Assembly: GCA_008828725.1 (NCBI GenBank)
Contig: MEHQ01000781.1
Span: 393,680-457,679, forward strand
Direction of reading: 5' to 3'
DNA length: 64,000 nucleotides
From: Saccharina japonica
Lineage: Eukaryota > Sar > Phaeophyceae > Laminariales > Laminariaceae
Shown here piece after piece: positions 53,410 through 64,000 of this stretch. The notes below the pieces were generated by a model that ran no database searches, was not told the DNA's origin, and saw only the letters and a program-made list of their open reading frames with translations. The position numbers were made by a program, and so were the translations under genes. How positions within the stretch are numbered: position 1 is the first letter of the stretch; each line of letters opens with the position of its first letter.

Positions 53410-56320
53410 GCCGAAAACACGGTCAAAACGTCGTGTTATCCCCGGAGGAGTACGTGGCGGTGTCCTTTTTTCAATGAAATCCCTTCCAATGCTTTGTTAT
53501 CCCCGCCGACACCGTTTTACTGCTGTAAATAATATACCTTCACCGCGGGGGGGAAACACAGCAGTAGTGGGTACGTATTACGGTACGAGTAGCCGATGCT
53601 TTTCAAGAAGTGCAATCATCGTTTATGTTATCGGCTATTAATTTCTAATAGTTTCCGTCTGAAACCCAAAAGCCGGCTGCGGAGAACTTGTACTTGCGTC
53701 TGGGCTGTTCGGATTAGCACATTTATTACGGTGGTGTATAGCAGGAGTTGTTGTAGATATGTAGGGCCTACATTGTACCAAATGGGAACAGGGTGCCAGG
53801 TGGTAAAAAACTTGCAGATCCGAACATCCCGGCACGCACGTACAAGTTCTCCACCGCTGCCCAAGAGCTCTACTTCCACTACTGCTGCTGTTGCTGTAGG
53901 TGGGCTTTCCCCCCCCGCCTATCGTAAACAGGTGTATGGTGTACGTACTGCACCGTGAATACGGTAAAGCGCTTTGGTTTCGCGTGGGGGTGTGATCGTT
54001 TTTCACCGCTCCATTTTTCCACAACGGGAAGGTTGCTTTTGCCGAACTACTGTAAGTTTCTTGGAGATATCTGGTGGAGAGCTTTCTGAACATATTGCCC
54101 AGCTTCAACTTCAAGTTCAACTCTGGCACCCTCTCTGTTGTAGAGAGAACGATTGCATATAATAGGAACGATCGCGCCTCTGTGCATAGTAACCAAAGCG
54201 CTTTACAGCAATGAGCAGAATCGTGATTGTACGTTCTGTACCAGAGAGCACGCTGCGAAAGCTCGTGGAACACAGATTAATAATATAAGCATCAGCTGGG
54301 AGATCGAGGGTTTTGTCGAAAGTCATCGTTCCAAGCTGCGTATGTATGTATGATATGTATGATACTTCGATCGGGCGTTCTACGGGTTTCCTATGACCTC
54401 TACATAGTAGGCATGCTTGGGGTTAGATACTTAAACTCCACCGCCTGCTGCCACCTGCTGATTTGGTGAGTTTGTTCAGTGGGGAACGGGGACCACTTCT
54501 GACAACAGCTCAAGTAACTCGTTACAGCAGCAACGGCTGTGCACCTCCGTGGTGCCGTGTATAGTCATAAGAAGGCACAAAGAGAACACCGTACTACTGT
54601 ATATACGACTACAGCCCGCTAGAAGAGGAAACAGGAACTACACGCTCCCCAAGCAGTGACACACGTGGTACCTGGTACGACATACTCGGACCACGAGCAG
54701 CTTTTAACCTCTCCTGATTGCCACAGCAAGCGCTTTAAAATACTTGGTGAACTACCGCCTGCAGTATTGCTGTCTGGAGTGCTGTCTGATTCCAATGCCA
54801 CCAACGCGGGCACCGACTGCTGTAGCTATAGTATTGATGTACTCACGAGTACGCTGCCTCGACTACGGCCCACAGCCAGGATAAACATAAATGGAGATAC
54901 TACGAGTGATCGGTGTTTCTGTCTGACGCACTCTCCGTGGGAACGAGCCTGCTTGATTGAACCGGGCGTGCTTATATTAACTATGTTCGTATTGCAAACA
55001 TAACAGAGAACATCAGCGCATCATAAAACGGTCGAACACAAACGAAAACAAATATGCTGCGCGATAGACACCTCCCTCCCCTCTAGTACCCCCTGCCGGC
55101 GCCTACCCACGCCAATCGCAATCTCGACCGTCAGGTGATCGTTGTGGGCAAGAGAACCACCCGAGGGTGGCAGGCTAACCAAAGACGACAGCAGCCCCAA
55201 CAGCACCAGGGTGGCGTCTCTCGAGAACAGCTGCGCTATACGTAAGACACGGAAAAGGCTGCTTCGCTACTATCGCTCGCGAGGGATGGGCAGCCTACTC
55301 CCTCTCGGTGTGCCGCCGTGCTGACATTCCTCGAGCGTGCACGGGATATGTTTCGTGTCGTCGGCTTTCCTCATACGTAACTGTTCTTGACTGATTTCTC
55401 GTTCGTGAGCGCGCGGTGACTTCCATCAGGTCCTGGTAGCCCGAACTCTAACATCTGTCTCGTTCCCTCCCTAGCCGGGGGCTGGTGGGACTCTTCTATC
55501 GTTTTCGTTCCCTTTACAAAGCGATCTGATGCATTTGCTACTCTCCAGAAAAATGTCTAGCGTCCTCTTTCTCAACAGGGGCTGTGCCGGTATGTCGGCG
55601 TAGTCTCGCCCTCGGAGCGGATGGGGCTCAGCTCCCGCGACACGTATTTACGTCTGCGACAAGGACACGTATTTACGTCTGCGACACGTCTGTCTACGTA
55701 TCCTTGATTGCGTGGTGGTGCGTTGCCTGTGCGGGACCGCTTGCTTTCAAACCCCCACTTCCTCTGCTCGCGCTCGCTCTTATGTCATACCTGGTACCTG
55801 TTATTGCGCCTCCAATCTTCTTGTGGCCGGTTCTGTATATCCCTAGTGTAGTGCTTGAGTTGGTGTGGTTGCTTCTACCCGATGTTAGTGTTGGAGACTA
55901 CGATCAGGGCCAAGTTATCGCCGCTGGTGTTGGGGATGGTGGTTTCGCTGTTCCCTGGGGATGCGAATTCCCCTGCCGCCGCCCGTGCAGTAGCTTTTTT
56001 TATAAGCGTCCTTTGCCTTCGGATCGAATGGCTTGGGTCTTCTCAGCAAATGCTTGGGCTATCTATTTGCTCCATCCTCTCTTCAGTTTCTTTACCTCCC
56101 TATCATACCATATCCTTGCCCCGTTTCTTCTGCTGGTGTGGTCTGTTCGTCTCCCTTTTACCCTAAACGACTTTCAATCGCCTAGTTGGTCGTGTTATCT
56201 CCTGCAAGAGACACCGTCCAACGTTTTGTAGCTTTGATTGGGCTTTTGCATGCCTCGCCTTCTCGTATGTGAAAGTATCGATACCTCTACGTATCTCTGC
56301 TCTCATACAGTTTCTCCCTT
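53410..56320. other. Intergenic, no gene supported
   Basis: Several ORFs of 100-215 codons, none with a convincing domain, and no conserved splice pattern. The plus ORF ending at 56,231 contains a short hydrophobic stretch (ANAWAIYLLHPLF) reminiscent of membrane acyltransferases of the OafA type. The rest of it does not fit, so I leave it uncalled. Confidence 0.4.
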
Positions 56321-57300
56321 GCGTCCCCCCCCCCCCCACCCCCTGAACGGTAGAGTAAAAAAGCCAGAGCCAGAATAGACTAGACAGTGCATACAAAAGG
56401 GAGAAAGCTCCGTTCTTGACTTTATAGTTGTAGAAAATGGAAGTAGTAAGGAAACGGGAGTGCATGTATGCGCGGCGGACGTAGGAACTACGGATCACTG
56501 CCTAATATGGACAGACAGCCAGCAGACGAGAGTTATCAAAAATAGGCGCGGTAGGAAATTGTACAGATGGCGAATAGATAAGCTAGAAGTAAAGGAAAAA
56601 CGGGAAGAATTCCAAGCAGAGATGACTAAAAATGCAGAGCATTTTTCCGATCTGCTGGAAAGCATAGGTACGACAAATAACAATATTGAGAGAGATAGTG
56701 CAGGAGCGAGGATAATAGAAGGATGGGAGAAATTGGTCAAGACCACAGCAAGTAAAATAATAGGGAAGAAGTTGATAATATGCAACAGAGCAGTAAAATG
56801 GTGGGATGAAGAAGTAAAAGAGGCTATAAAAGTAAGGAGAAAGGCACACGCAAGATTCACATCGAGCAAAACTACGTCAGGATGGGAGGAGTATGGTATT
56901 GCTAGAAGGGAAGTAAAAAAGGTGGTTGAGAAGAAGAAGAAAGGGGTATGGAAAGACGTAGTTAATAAAACGAATGAAGACTTTCATGGCGGGATGAAGC
57001 AGATGTGGGTAGGGATAAAGGGATACTAGGCAAACAAGCAGGAGAGGCAGATACGGGGATAGCTACATTAAGAGCACAGAACGGTAAAATGGTTAGTAGT
57101 TCGAAGGGGAAAAGGGAAGTGCTTGTAGAGCATTACCGCAAGCTAGGAACGCCCACAACCAACGAAACGTTCGACGAAGAATTCGAGAAGGATATCAACG
57201 CGTGGGCAGAGGCGAACGTAAATGCATCAGAAAGGGAAGACAGTGGCTCAGAAGGGTTACAGGGGGAGTTCACAAGAGAAGAAGTAAATAAGTGTGTAGC

Positions 57301-57429
57301 TAAACTTAAGAATAGAAAGGCAGCAGGGGCAGACCAAATAGTTAATGAATTTATGAAGTACAACCCCCTAAACTTAAGAATAGAAAGGCAGCAGGGGCAG
57401 ACCAAATAGTTAATGAATTTATGAAGTAC
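57301..57429 (+). repeat. 68-bp tandem duplication in the LINE
   Basis: TAAACTTAAGAATAGAAAGG to AATTTATGAAGTAC appears twice, 68 bases apart. Since 68 is not a multiple of three it breaks the ORF. Confidence 0.95.
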
Positions 57430-57528
57430 GGGGGAGAAGGAATGCTTACGATGATGGTTAAGTTGTATAACTGGATATGGAAAAACGAGTACGCACCTAA
57501 GATATGGAGAGAATGAGTAGTAGTAAAC

Positions 57529-58785
57529 TTGTTTAAGAAAGGAGACAAGGCTGACCCGGGTAACTATAGCGGGATAACGCTACTAAGCACTGTAGGTAAA
57601 ACGTTCTGTAAGATTTTGAACGATAGAGTGGGAACAATGATGGATAAGGAAGACAAAATTAGCGAAGGGCAAGCAGGATTTAGGCCAAACCGTAGCTGCG
57701 TCGACCATGTATACACATTAGGTAAGATAATCCAAGGCAGGAAAGACGCGGGGCTAACAACGTACTGTTTCTTTTTAGACGTACAGAAGGCCTACGATAC
57801 AGTATGGAGAAGTGGGCTGTGGAAAAAGTTGTGGGAAATAGGGATGAGAGGAAAGATGTGGAGAATGATGAAGAAGATGACGGAATGTGCGAGAAGTTCT
57901 GTGATGTTGGACGGGGAGATATCGAAGTACGTTGATATCCTACAAGGAGTTGCACAGGGATGTACGCTATCACCTAACCTATTCAAGGTATATATTAATG
58001 ACATGATAGTAGCAGTAGAAGCAGCATCGCAGGGGGTCACAGTGGGGGAAGATACGGTGTCGGGATTGATGTTTGCGGATGATTTCGTGTGCATATCAGA
58101 AACATCCGAAGGACTGCAGAAACAAATAGAGAAGGCACTAGAGTACACCAGGAAGTGGAGAGTGACGGCGAACGTAAAAAAGTGCGCAGTAGTTGTATGT
58201 AACGAAGATAAGGAGAGTCCGGTAACTCGTAAGTGGAAGTGGGGAGAAGATGAATTACCGATCGTAGACCAATATACGTACCTTGGCGTAGAGTTCTCAA
58301 AATATTGCTCTTGGGGTGCACACATAAATAAAGTAATAGGCAAGGGTAAGGCACACGTAGGCAAGATGGAAGCAGTCCTAACAGACTCGCACCTTGACAC
58401 TAGAATTAAGAGATGTATACTGATGAATGTGATTGTACCAAAGCTAGAATATGCAGGAGAAGTATGGGAAGGAAATGCGAAGCTCGTAAAACAGCTGGAA
58501 ACAGTACAGATGACAGCAGCTAAAAAAGTACTAGGATGCTCAAGTACGACGAGTAATACAGTATTGAGAGCAGAACTGGGAATGTACCCACTTAAGACAA
58601 ATAGAGACGTGCGTAAGTTGAAATGGCAATATAAAGTAAAGAACATGCCAAATAAGAGGTTGCCAGCCATAGCTGATAAAGCTGTATGGGAGAAAGTAAC
58701 CAAAGGGCGAGCTGGAAAAGGGTGGGATAGCGTAGTCGAGAAAGTATGGAAGGATATAGGAAACCAAAAAGATATGCTGGCATAG
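57529..58785 (+). pseudogene. LINE reverse transcriptase, intact 418-codon segment
   Basis: Reverse transcriptase motifs in order: ISLLS-type block (ITLLSTVGKTFCK, about residues 17-30), GFRPNRSCVDH (46-56), catalytic Asp in FLDVQKAYDTVW (83-94), GVAQGCTLSPNLF (about 143-155), FADD (about 182-185) and YTYLGVEFS (about 248-256). A C-terminal part (VIVPKLEYAGEVW) is typical of LINE ORF2. In life it would copy the LINE RNA at a nicked target site. The start at 57,529 is not a real start; the domain is the downstream half of a broken ORF2. Confidence 0.9.
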
Positions 58786-59265
58786 AGAACATTTAGCGGA
58801 TACAAGACAGAAGTAAAACAAAGGATAGAAAGAAGGGAAAGGCTAGCGCTAAGAAAGAAGGTGAGAAGGGGAAGAACACTATAGAGATATACGGGGGGTT
58901 GAGAGAAGGAATAGGAATGAAAAGGTATCTGCACGGCCCAATGGACTTCGCGAAAAAGCTGAAACTGCGATTTCGTGTAGGGGACCTGGACCTGTCAGAA
59001 AGAAGAAGGAGGTATACCAGTAGCCGGGAGGAGGAGGAAGTAGAGCACAGATGTGCCCATGTGGCAAAGCCATAGAGAGTAGATTCACATAGTGGGAGAA
59101 TGTGAAAGGTACAAGGAGGAAAGGGATGTGTAGAGGAGGAGATGAGGAAAATAGACACGAGTGTGACATGGAGCAGTTTGGTACACTAAATAGTAGCGAG
59201 AAAACGATCGCTATCTTAGGAGATAGATGGTGGCACAGGCGGCGAAACAGGAAAGGATAAGATTA

Positions 59266-59432
59266 GCAAAGTTTCTTTGTAATAATGGAAACAACGTAAT
59301 TAGCGCCCAAGGTTGGAGGTGTCTCTATTAGGAGTAGGAACGGTGCTCCGTCTCGAAAGGGATGCGTGGTCAATGGTCAAATGACTAAGGCAAGCAACAA
59401 ATGAGTACCCCCCCCCCCCCCCCCCCCCCCCC
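59266..59432 (+). repeat. LINE 3' tail ending in poly(C)
   Basis: AAGATTAGCAAAG to CAACAAATGAGTAC and then about 25 C. It directly follows the LINE coding remnant and recurs at 13,555-13,725 and, truncated, at 31,038-31,112 (minus). Confidence 0.85.
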
Positions 59433-62100
59433 ACCCCCTGGTTGCCCTCGATAGTGATATATTGTCGTATCTTAGGCCAACTCCTATGCGATCAGAAAAC
59501 AGGGAAAAAAAACAGAAGGCCTCCGTGCATAGTGCAGAAACCCGCGAGCAGAGCCCGTCGGCAGACTACGTAAGTATATTTCGTAGGCTGCCCACACAAA
59601 AACAACGTGTTTTTCGCGCACAACACTAATCACCGCCACTTGAGTCCTGGCCTCAAAGAGTACGGATCACGCTAATAATCCCGAGGATGCATGCTCCACT
59701 ACTCCATTGCTCTGGAAGTCCTCGCTGCCAAGCTCGAGGGCAGTTGGTTATGTGTGTTTGGAGACCTCGCTCGAGATGTGATAACTTGACCTATTTGTCC
59801 ATCAACTTTCACCGATCGGCAATGAGCTTTTGCTTGGTATTGAAAAACGTTGATACCGAAGTGGACCAGGCTCTCAAACCGCCAGCTAGGCCTCCAGACA
59901 CAGACCACCTGCGGCCCTCAAACTTGACACTGAGGTTTTGTCGTGGCACGTGGTCTGTGCTCTGTGCTCTGTGAGGCGAGGACTTAGTGACGGCGGGTAG
60001 TGCTGTGTGCGCGAAGCACGTATTTTTTGTTTCCTCGGCAGCTGGGCAGGTTTTGGATTAGAAAAAAAATAAAGCGAGCGACTTGTGTGGGTTCAATCAA
60101 CACCATACAGGGGAACCCGCTTTTTTTCTGTCTTGTTATCTCATAATAGCTGGCCTTAGGCTGCTCCTTATGCGGATCAGATGATACGGGTTCGATTTTG
60201 GCCTTTCTGAATTTTTAGTCCGTTTTTGGCCGATAAGCCAAAGAAACCAGTCTCACACTTCTCGGAATGAGTCCAGAGTGTCTGCGAGGAGGAGTCAATT
60301 ACAAAAAGCGCTTCTCCGGCGGCATTGTTCATTTGTTTTCACCGTGGTGCATATTCCGACAGAAAAAAAAACTGCAGCTGCCCCTCGTAAAAAAATAGGC
60401 ATCTTGTCTGATTTGGACCTACTTGAGATATTTTGGGTCAGATTTTAGATTTTGGGCAGTCCGCAAAAAATCGAGCTGTGCCGGTGGGGAAGAGTTTTTT
60501 TTCGAGCTGGGTACCTGTCGGAGAGTAGGGGGGGGGCTGACTCACTCCGAGAAGCACGGCTTACTCCGTCGCTTTGCGGGCGTAAAACATCATTGAGTAG
60601 CTGAAAGCCGAAATCGAATGGAGAAACAAAGTAAGCGCACATGAATCGGGCTTGAGAGAGCCATCCCGAATTGTTGCACGTAATACACAATTATTTTCAG
60701 GATTCCTGCGGCATTTTTGTTGTATATAGGGGGGTTGTAGGCCAAAACAAATGATCACAAGTGCCGCTTTCATCATCGAGATATGATCTAAATAGAGCAA
60801 GTCTCCAGTGCCCATCAGAAGTTCAATATCGCCCACCTCGGCGATCGGGCAAAACGGGGCGCCACGAGAGGAACTGGCGGGACGCGAACCACTGCTACTG
60901 TGCACACCGTTTGTTCCGGTATTTTTTTAAGGTTTGCCCCGCTCGTTGGGGACAGAACCAACAAAGCTCCACGAAGGAGCCAAAATCAGGCCCCGGGTTA
61001 GCTCACGAGCCACAGGCGTCGGATATCCGTACAACATAAAACAAGGTTTCTGCGATAATCCAGTCCCTCGGACAATGTGTAGCTTCCATCATCCAAAGGT
61101 ATGAGGGTAGGACACTCGTCTTTGATGCGCATCAGTAAGTAGGCCGCACCCTGAAGGACACGGAATACTCGGTTGTGCGTATGGGTGGAGATATCTCAGC
61201 CTTTTGCCACCGTTTGACTCCCTCTGAAGCTGGCGTTTCGCACAAAACTTCTGTAGCAATCTTGAAGACCGTCCAGCATACGAAGCCGACTCGCTTCGCC
61301 AAGGGTTGTGCTTGTAGGGGTGTATGGTTGTTTTAGTGGTGTTTACTTGTTTCAGGCGCGGTGCCAGAGGCTAAACCCGTGCAAGGATGTGTGTGGTAGG
61401 CCGAGGCCGTTGTTTTTTGGTCGATGGAGCTGGCCTTCGGAATCTTGCCGTTTCACCTTCATTGAATCGAAAGGAACCGCATGGGTCGAATCAAAGGCAG
61501 AGTCATTTGGGCGCTGGCGAAGGCCGACAAAGCCAAAGGCTATCAATCACCCTATATATACACCAAGCAGATGATGGCTTACTGACGGGTAAATAATCCG
61601 TTTTCGATTTGAAACGTTCTTCAGCTGTAAAATCCCACGCCAATATTCGAACCTGCAAGATGATCACGCCAGGAAACGTCAGCGATAAGTTCGGCATCGC
61701 GGGCAGCCTTTGTGTTGTTTGAAGCAGATTCGAATATGCGTGGGGCAACCTGTGCCGCCGCAAGCTATCTATGAGCAAGGTGGCCTTCTAGTCACCTGCA
61801 ATAGCTGGCCGTACGCAAGAGTTGTTTTGGCAACATCACTTAGCACCGGCAGCACGCTCTCTCATGCCGTAAGCACACCAAGCTTACGTCTTAGCACCCA
61901 GAACGAACAGCTACGATTGCACGGGCATGCAAGAAGCACTAATTTAGTATTTTCTGCAACCAACTTAGCGTTCCTACAGTGACACCGAGAGAGGGGAGAG
62001 GGGGCGGTTGAGGGGTTGAAGGCCAACAGAAGGCCAACACATCAGCTAGCAGTGTGTATAGGTTGCGACAGTTTCGATGGATTTAAATATCGCTTATGAA
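59433..62100. other. Intergenic, no gene supported
   Basis: Weak inverted repeat CTTCTCGGAATGAGTCCAG (60,259) against CTGACTCACTCCGAGAAG (60,537). The minus ORF at 60,561-60,905 and plus ORFs at 61,308-61,982 have no recognisable family. Confidence 0.4.
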
Positions 62101-62518
62101 TGTTTACTGTGTCTGCTGTAGGGAGTATGAGAGGGACACTGCACGAGCCCGCAAAGACAAAAATAACCGATTTACCGGAGGAGGAAAACACGCGAGCTGT
62201 CGGTATATATTGGTTGCGTCACACAGGTGTTGCAGATGACGGGGGTCTGGAGGTTTATTGTCATTCTCCTGTTCGGGAAGACGTTACGAACTTCTTCCCA
62301 AGCGGTTGCGGTAAGGAAGGGCCTAGGTGGCCGCGAAAATTGCGCTGTGGCTGCCATGGTGACTGCCTTGGTGGCGTACCGGCAGGCGGCGGAATGCGTG
62401 CGATGATCATTAGCCGAGGGGTCAGGATTCCTGTCCCCCGAGCGTTCTAGGAGGCGGTCTACCATAGAGGGAAACTGGCCGTTGACACCGGCGCAGATGA
62501 CCACCAACCGCCAGACAC

Positions 62519-62968
62519 ATGTGCAGGCGGTCTAGCATAGAGGACAAGCGGTACAAGGCACACTCCTTTCTCGTGGAGGGGGCGGCGAGTCATAGCATGG
62601 ACGGTAGAGCGATGGACGTTGTTATGGAGTACGTGGGGTGGAGGTCCGCAACCGTCGCACGCCAGATACGTAGGGGGAACAGCGTTCATAGAGGCGGCCG
62701 CAGAGGAGGTGAAGCGTTCTCGAGGGGACAGCGCTCAAAGAGGCGGAGGTTCTGCCGCTGTCTGAGCAGTTTGCACATTCATATGCAGCGTTGCCACTGG
62801 ACAATCGAAGTCGGACTCACTACAAGTAGAAGTCAAGGTAGAGGTTTGAGAGCAGTAAGGGCGACAAGCAACCTACGGGAACGACAGATTAGCCACGGCA
62901 TTGGGAGAAGGGCAAAGGAGCAACAAATATGGGTGTTATATCATGCCGAAGCGCAGAGGCCTCGTTGA
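62519..62968 (+). pseudogene. Decayed tyrosine-recombinase C-terminal fragment
   Basis: Residues 15-50 of this 149-codon ORF read AHSFLVEGAASHSMDG then VMEYVGWRSATVARQ. This fits the C-terminal motif of tyrosine recombinases of the Crypton/DIRS type (HSFRxGxA...G..D.I...GRWxS). The second catalytic Arg appears replaced by Leu, and the expected Tyr after VAR is Gln-Ile. The rest is basic and unlike the family. Reverse-complement repeats GGCGGTCTASCATAGAGG (62,453; 62,527) surround its start. Likely a broken remnant. Confidence 0.4.
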
Positions 62969-63440
62969 TCTCAAAACTTTATACCTGGTACAAATGAAAA
63001 CGACGACGGAATGTTCCAACAACCACCTTGAAACCAGAAGGCGAGCACGCAAGAAATGGTCCCCGAGGCGGCAGAACGCCTGCTGGTTGTACGGAGAGAG
63101 ACGATACTACTTCCATCGTCAGCGACTGTACAGCAGCACGAAAAAGTAGGAAGTGGTTACATAAAAACGGACCATCTCGCCCGCCCATCGCTGTGCGCGA
63201 GACACGCCGACAACGATATCAGCTTTACTTTGTAGTCTTTATTTTATCGGAGCAACTACTTTCTGCGACGAGGTCTTGCGTCGATTCCCGGCGAATGAAC
63301 GCGGAGGAAATAGCCCTGGGCGAAAGTCTCTCGTCGATCGCAGCAGAGAGGTCTAATTGATCCCAAACTATCAATATATACCTGATAAGAGTCAAAGCGA
63401 CGACGGACTGTTACAACAGCAACCGATTTACCGGGGGGAG
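62885..63440 (+). repeat. Duplicated segment of about 110 bp
   Basis: GATCTCAAAACTTTATACCTGG then GACGACGGAATGTTCCAACA (62,970-63,025) recurs as GATCCCAAACTATCAATATA then GACGACGGACTGTTACAACA (63,360-63,423). The AACCGATTTACCGG block after the second copy also occurs at 62,165. Confidence 0.55.
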
Positions 63441-63717
63441 AAACAAGAATTGAACTTAACTTGTTTTCCCACCCACAGTATTGTCCCTCAATATTGTGTT
63501 TTACGATAAATTTAGCTGTCGTTACGTTGTAGCGAGGAACACGTTGCAGGGCGGCGTCGGGAAACCATCAGACGAAGGCAATATGTTTGTGAATGCAGTC
63601 GGCCTTTTTCTGGGTTGGTTTCTTGTCTCTTTCCGTTTGATAAACACGCTCTTGTCCGGTTCGGCTTCTTGACGTTGTGTGTTTTCCTTTCTGATGCAAC
63701 CTCGGATCCTTTTCAGG

Positions 63718-64000
63718 CAATGGTCGGTGTCTCGCAGCCTTCACAGTCGCGTTGGACCAGGGGTGCAGGGAGAGAGGCAGGGTCTGGTACGCATCTACGA
63801 TGCAGTTACAACTGGCTTCAGTGGGGTTCTGTAGGGCATGTCGGGCCTTCGCGACGTTGAGCGTGCGGATAGATGAAGGAACCCCTGGCAGCTTGTGGGC
63901 CCTGCTAACCCCTCAGTCGCAGGCGCAGCCGATTTCCGCCGGCGCGGACCCTGTTGTCCAGAACCGTGTGCCGGCCGTGCAGATGCTAAGTACGATGTGG
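63718..64000 (+). CDS. FNIP-like repeat protein 3, N-terminal part (runs off window)
   Basis: After the acceptor CCTTTTCAG (about 63,717) the frame encodes the same N-terminal domain as the genes at 41 and 46.7 kb (NGRCLAAFTVALDQGCRE, TMQLQLASVGFCRACRAF, VPAVQMLSTMW). The window ends before the repeats. A likely upstream exon is 63,479-63,562 after acceptor CCCACAG: it is open (FYDKFSCRYVVARNTLQGG) and ends GACGAAG|GCAATA. That would be a GC-AG intron joining in phase as Gly. The intron body is alignable with those of the other two genes. Confidence 0.75.

Larger units (their letters stand above)
56340..59265 (+). pseudogene. LINE (non-LTR retrotransposon), 5'-truncated and mutated
   Basis: The 5' end encodes only the last part of an endonuclease domain (TTDHCLIW at 56,488-56,511), then a charged linker. 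Reading must shift from the frame ending 57,029 to that of 57,005-57,409. A tandem duplication of 68 bases (57,301-57,368 repeated from 57,369) shifts the frame again. A TGA replaces an expected Trp codon at 57,516. After that the reverse transcriptase is intact (57,529-58,785). The C-terminal zinc-binding region (CPCG...H...C pattern, near 59,050-59,105) survives only in other frames. Inactive as it stands. The 3' tail continues to 59,432. Confidence 0.85.

Noticed and set aside
53638..54273. 211-codon minus-strand ORF
   Set aside because: No domain, low-complexity Thr/Ser stretches, and overlapping equally long frames on the other strand.
55584..56231. 215-codon plus ORF with hydrophobic segments, possible acyltransferase-3 exon
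   Set aside because: Only a dozen residues fit (NAWAIYLLHPLF). The first half is unlike the family and T-rich DNA gives hydrophobic peptides by chance.
57792..58934. 380-codon minus-strand ORF opposite the LINE
   Set aside because: Antisense shadow of the reverse transcriptase, whose motifs are clear on the plus strand.

Overview
The window is eukaryotic nuclear DNA, rich in repeats and poor in genes. Evidence for this is a 13-exon gene with consistent splice phases, tRNA-derived SINEs, a LINE, LTR elements, fold-back MITEs and many microsatellites. I see no prokaryotic operon, rRNA, organelle gene or CRISPR array. The style (long introns, FNIP-like 22-residue repeat proteins, short GTACCWGGTAC palindromes) makes a brown alga or another stramenopile my best guess. 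That assignment is an inference from style only.

Layout. 1-8,465: four tandem units of about 2.0-2.1 kb, interrupted by a 167-N gap and continuing off the left edge. 8,466-10,960: short repeats and one inverted-repeat element. 10,961-11,176 (minus): first exon of an unidentified gene, divergent from the next one. 11,701-32,867 (plus): the main finding, a complete gene for the autophagy protein ATG16 reconstructed as 13 exons and 609 codons. Its introns hold a tRNA-SINE, a 472-bp insertion with 17-bp target duplications, a 0.9-kb tandem pair, a 3.5-kb non-coding LTR retrotransposon and several small dispersed repeats. 33,300-38,700: minisatellite, a Harbinger-like element, a cluster of three palindrome-centred elements and a 498-bp fold-back MITE. 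40,938-49,042: two plus-strand genes for proteins made of about 20 and 28 FNIP-like repeats behind a conserved Cys/His/Trp-rich N-terminal domain. A third paralogue enters at about 63,718 and runs off the window. 50,050-52,624: second copy of the tRNA-SINE, a MITE remnant and a 434-bp TRIM. 56,340-59,432: a 5'-truncated, mutated LINE ending in poly(C). 62,519-62,700: a decayed tyrosine-recombinase fragment.

How the parts relate. ATG16 is the only housekeeping gene; its order of ATG5-binding helix, coiled coil and seven-bladed WD40 propeller matches animal ATG16L1. The three FNIP-like genes form a local expanding family and are not obviously connected with it. The retroelements form linked sets: the LINE, the 472-bp insertion and several truncated copies all end in a related 3' tail, ATGAGTAC followed by poly(C), and two DNA-element families use TTA target sites as PIF/Harbinger elements do.
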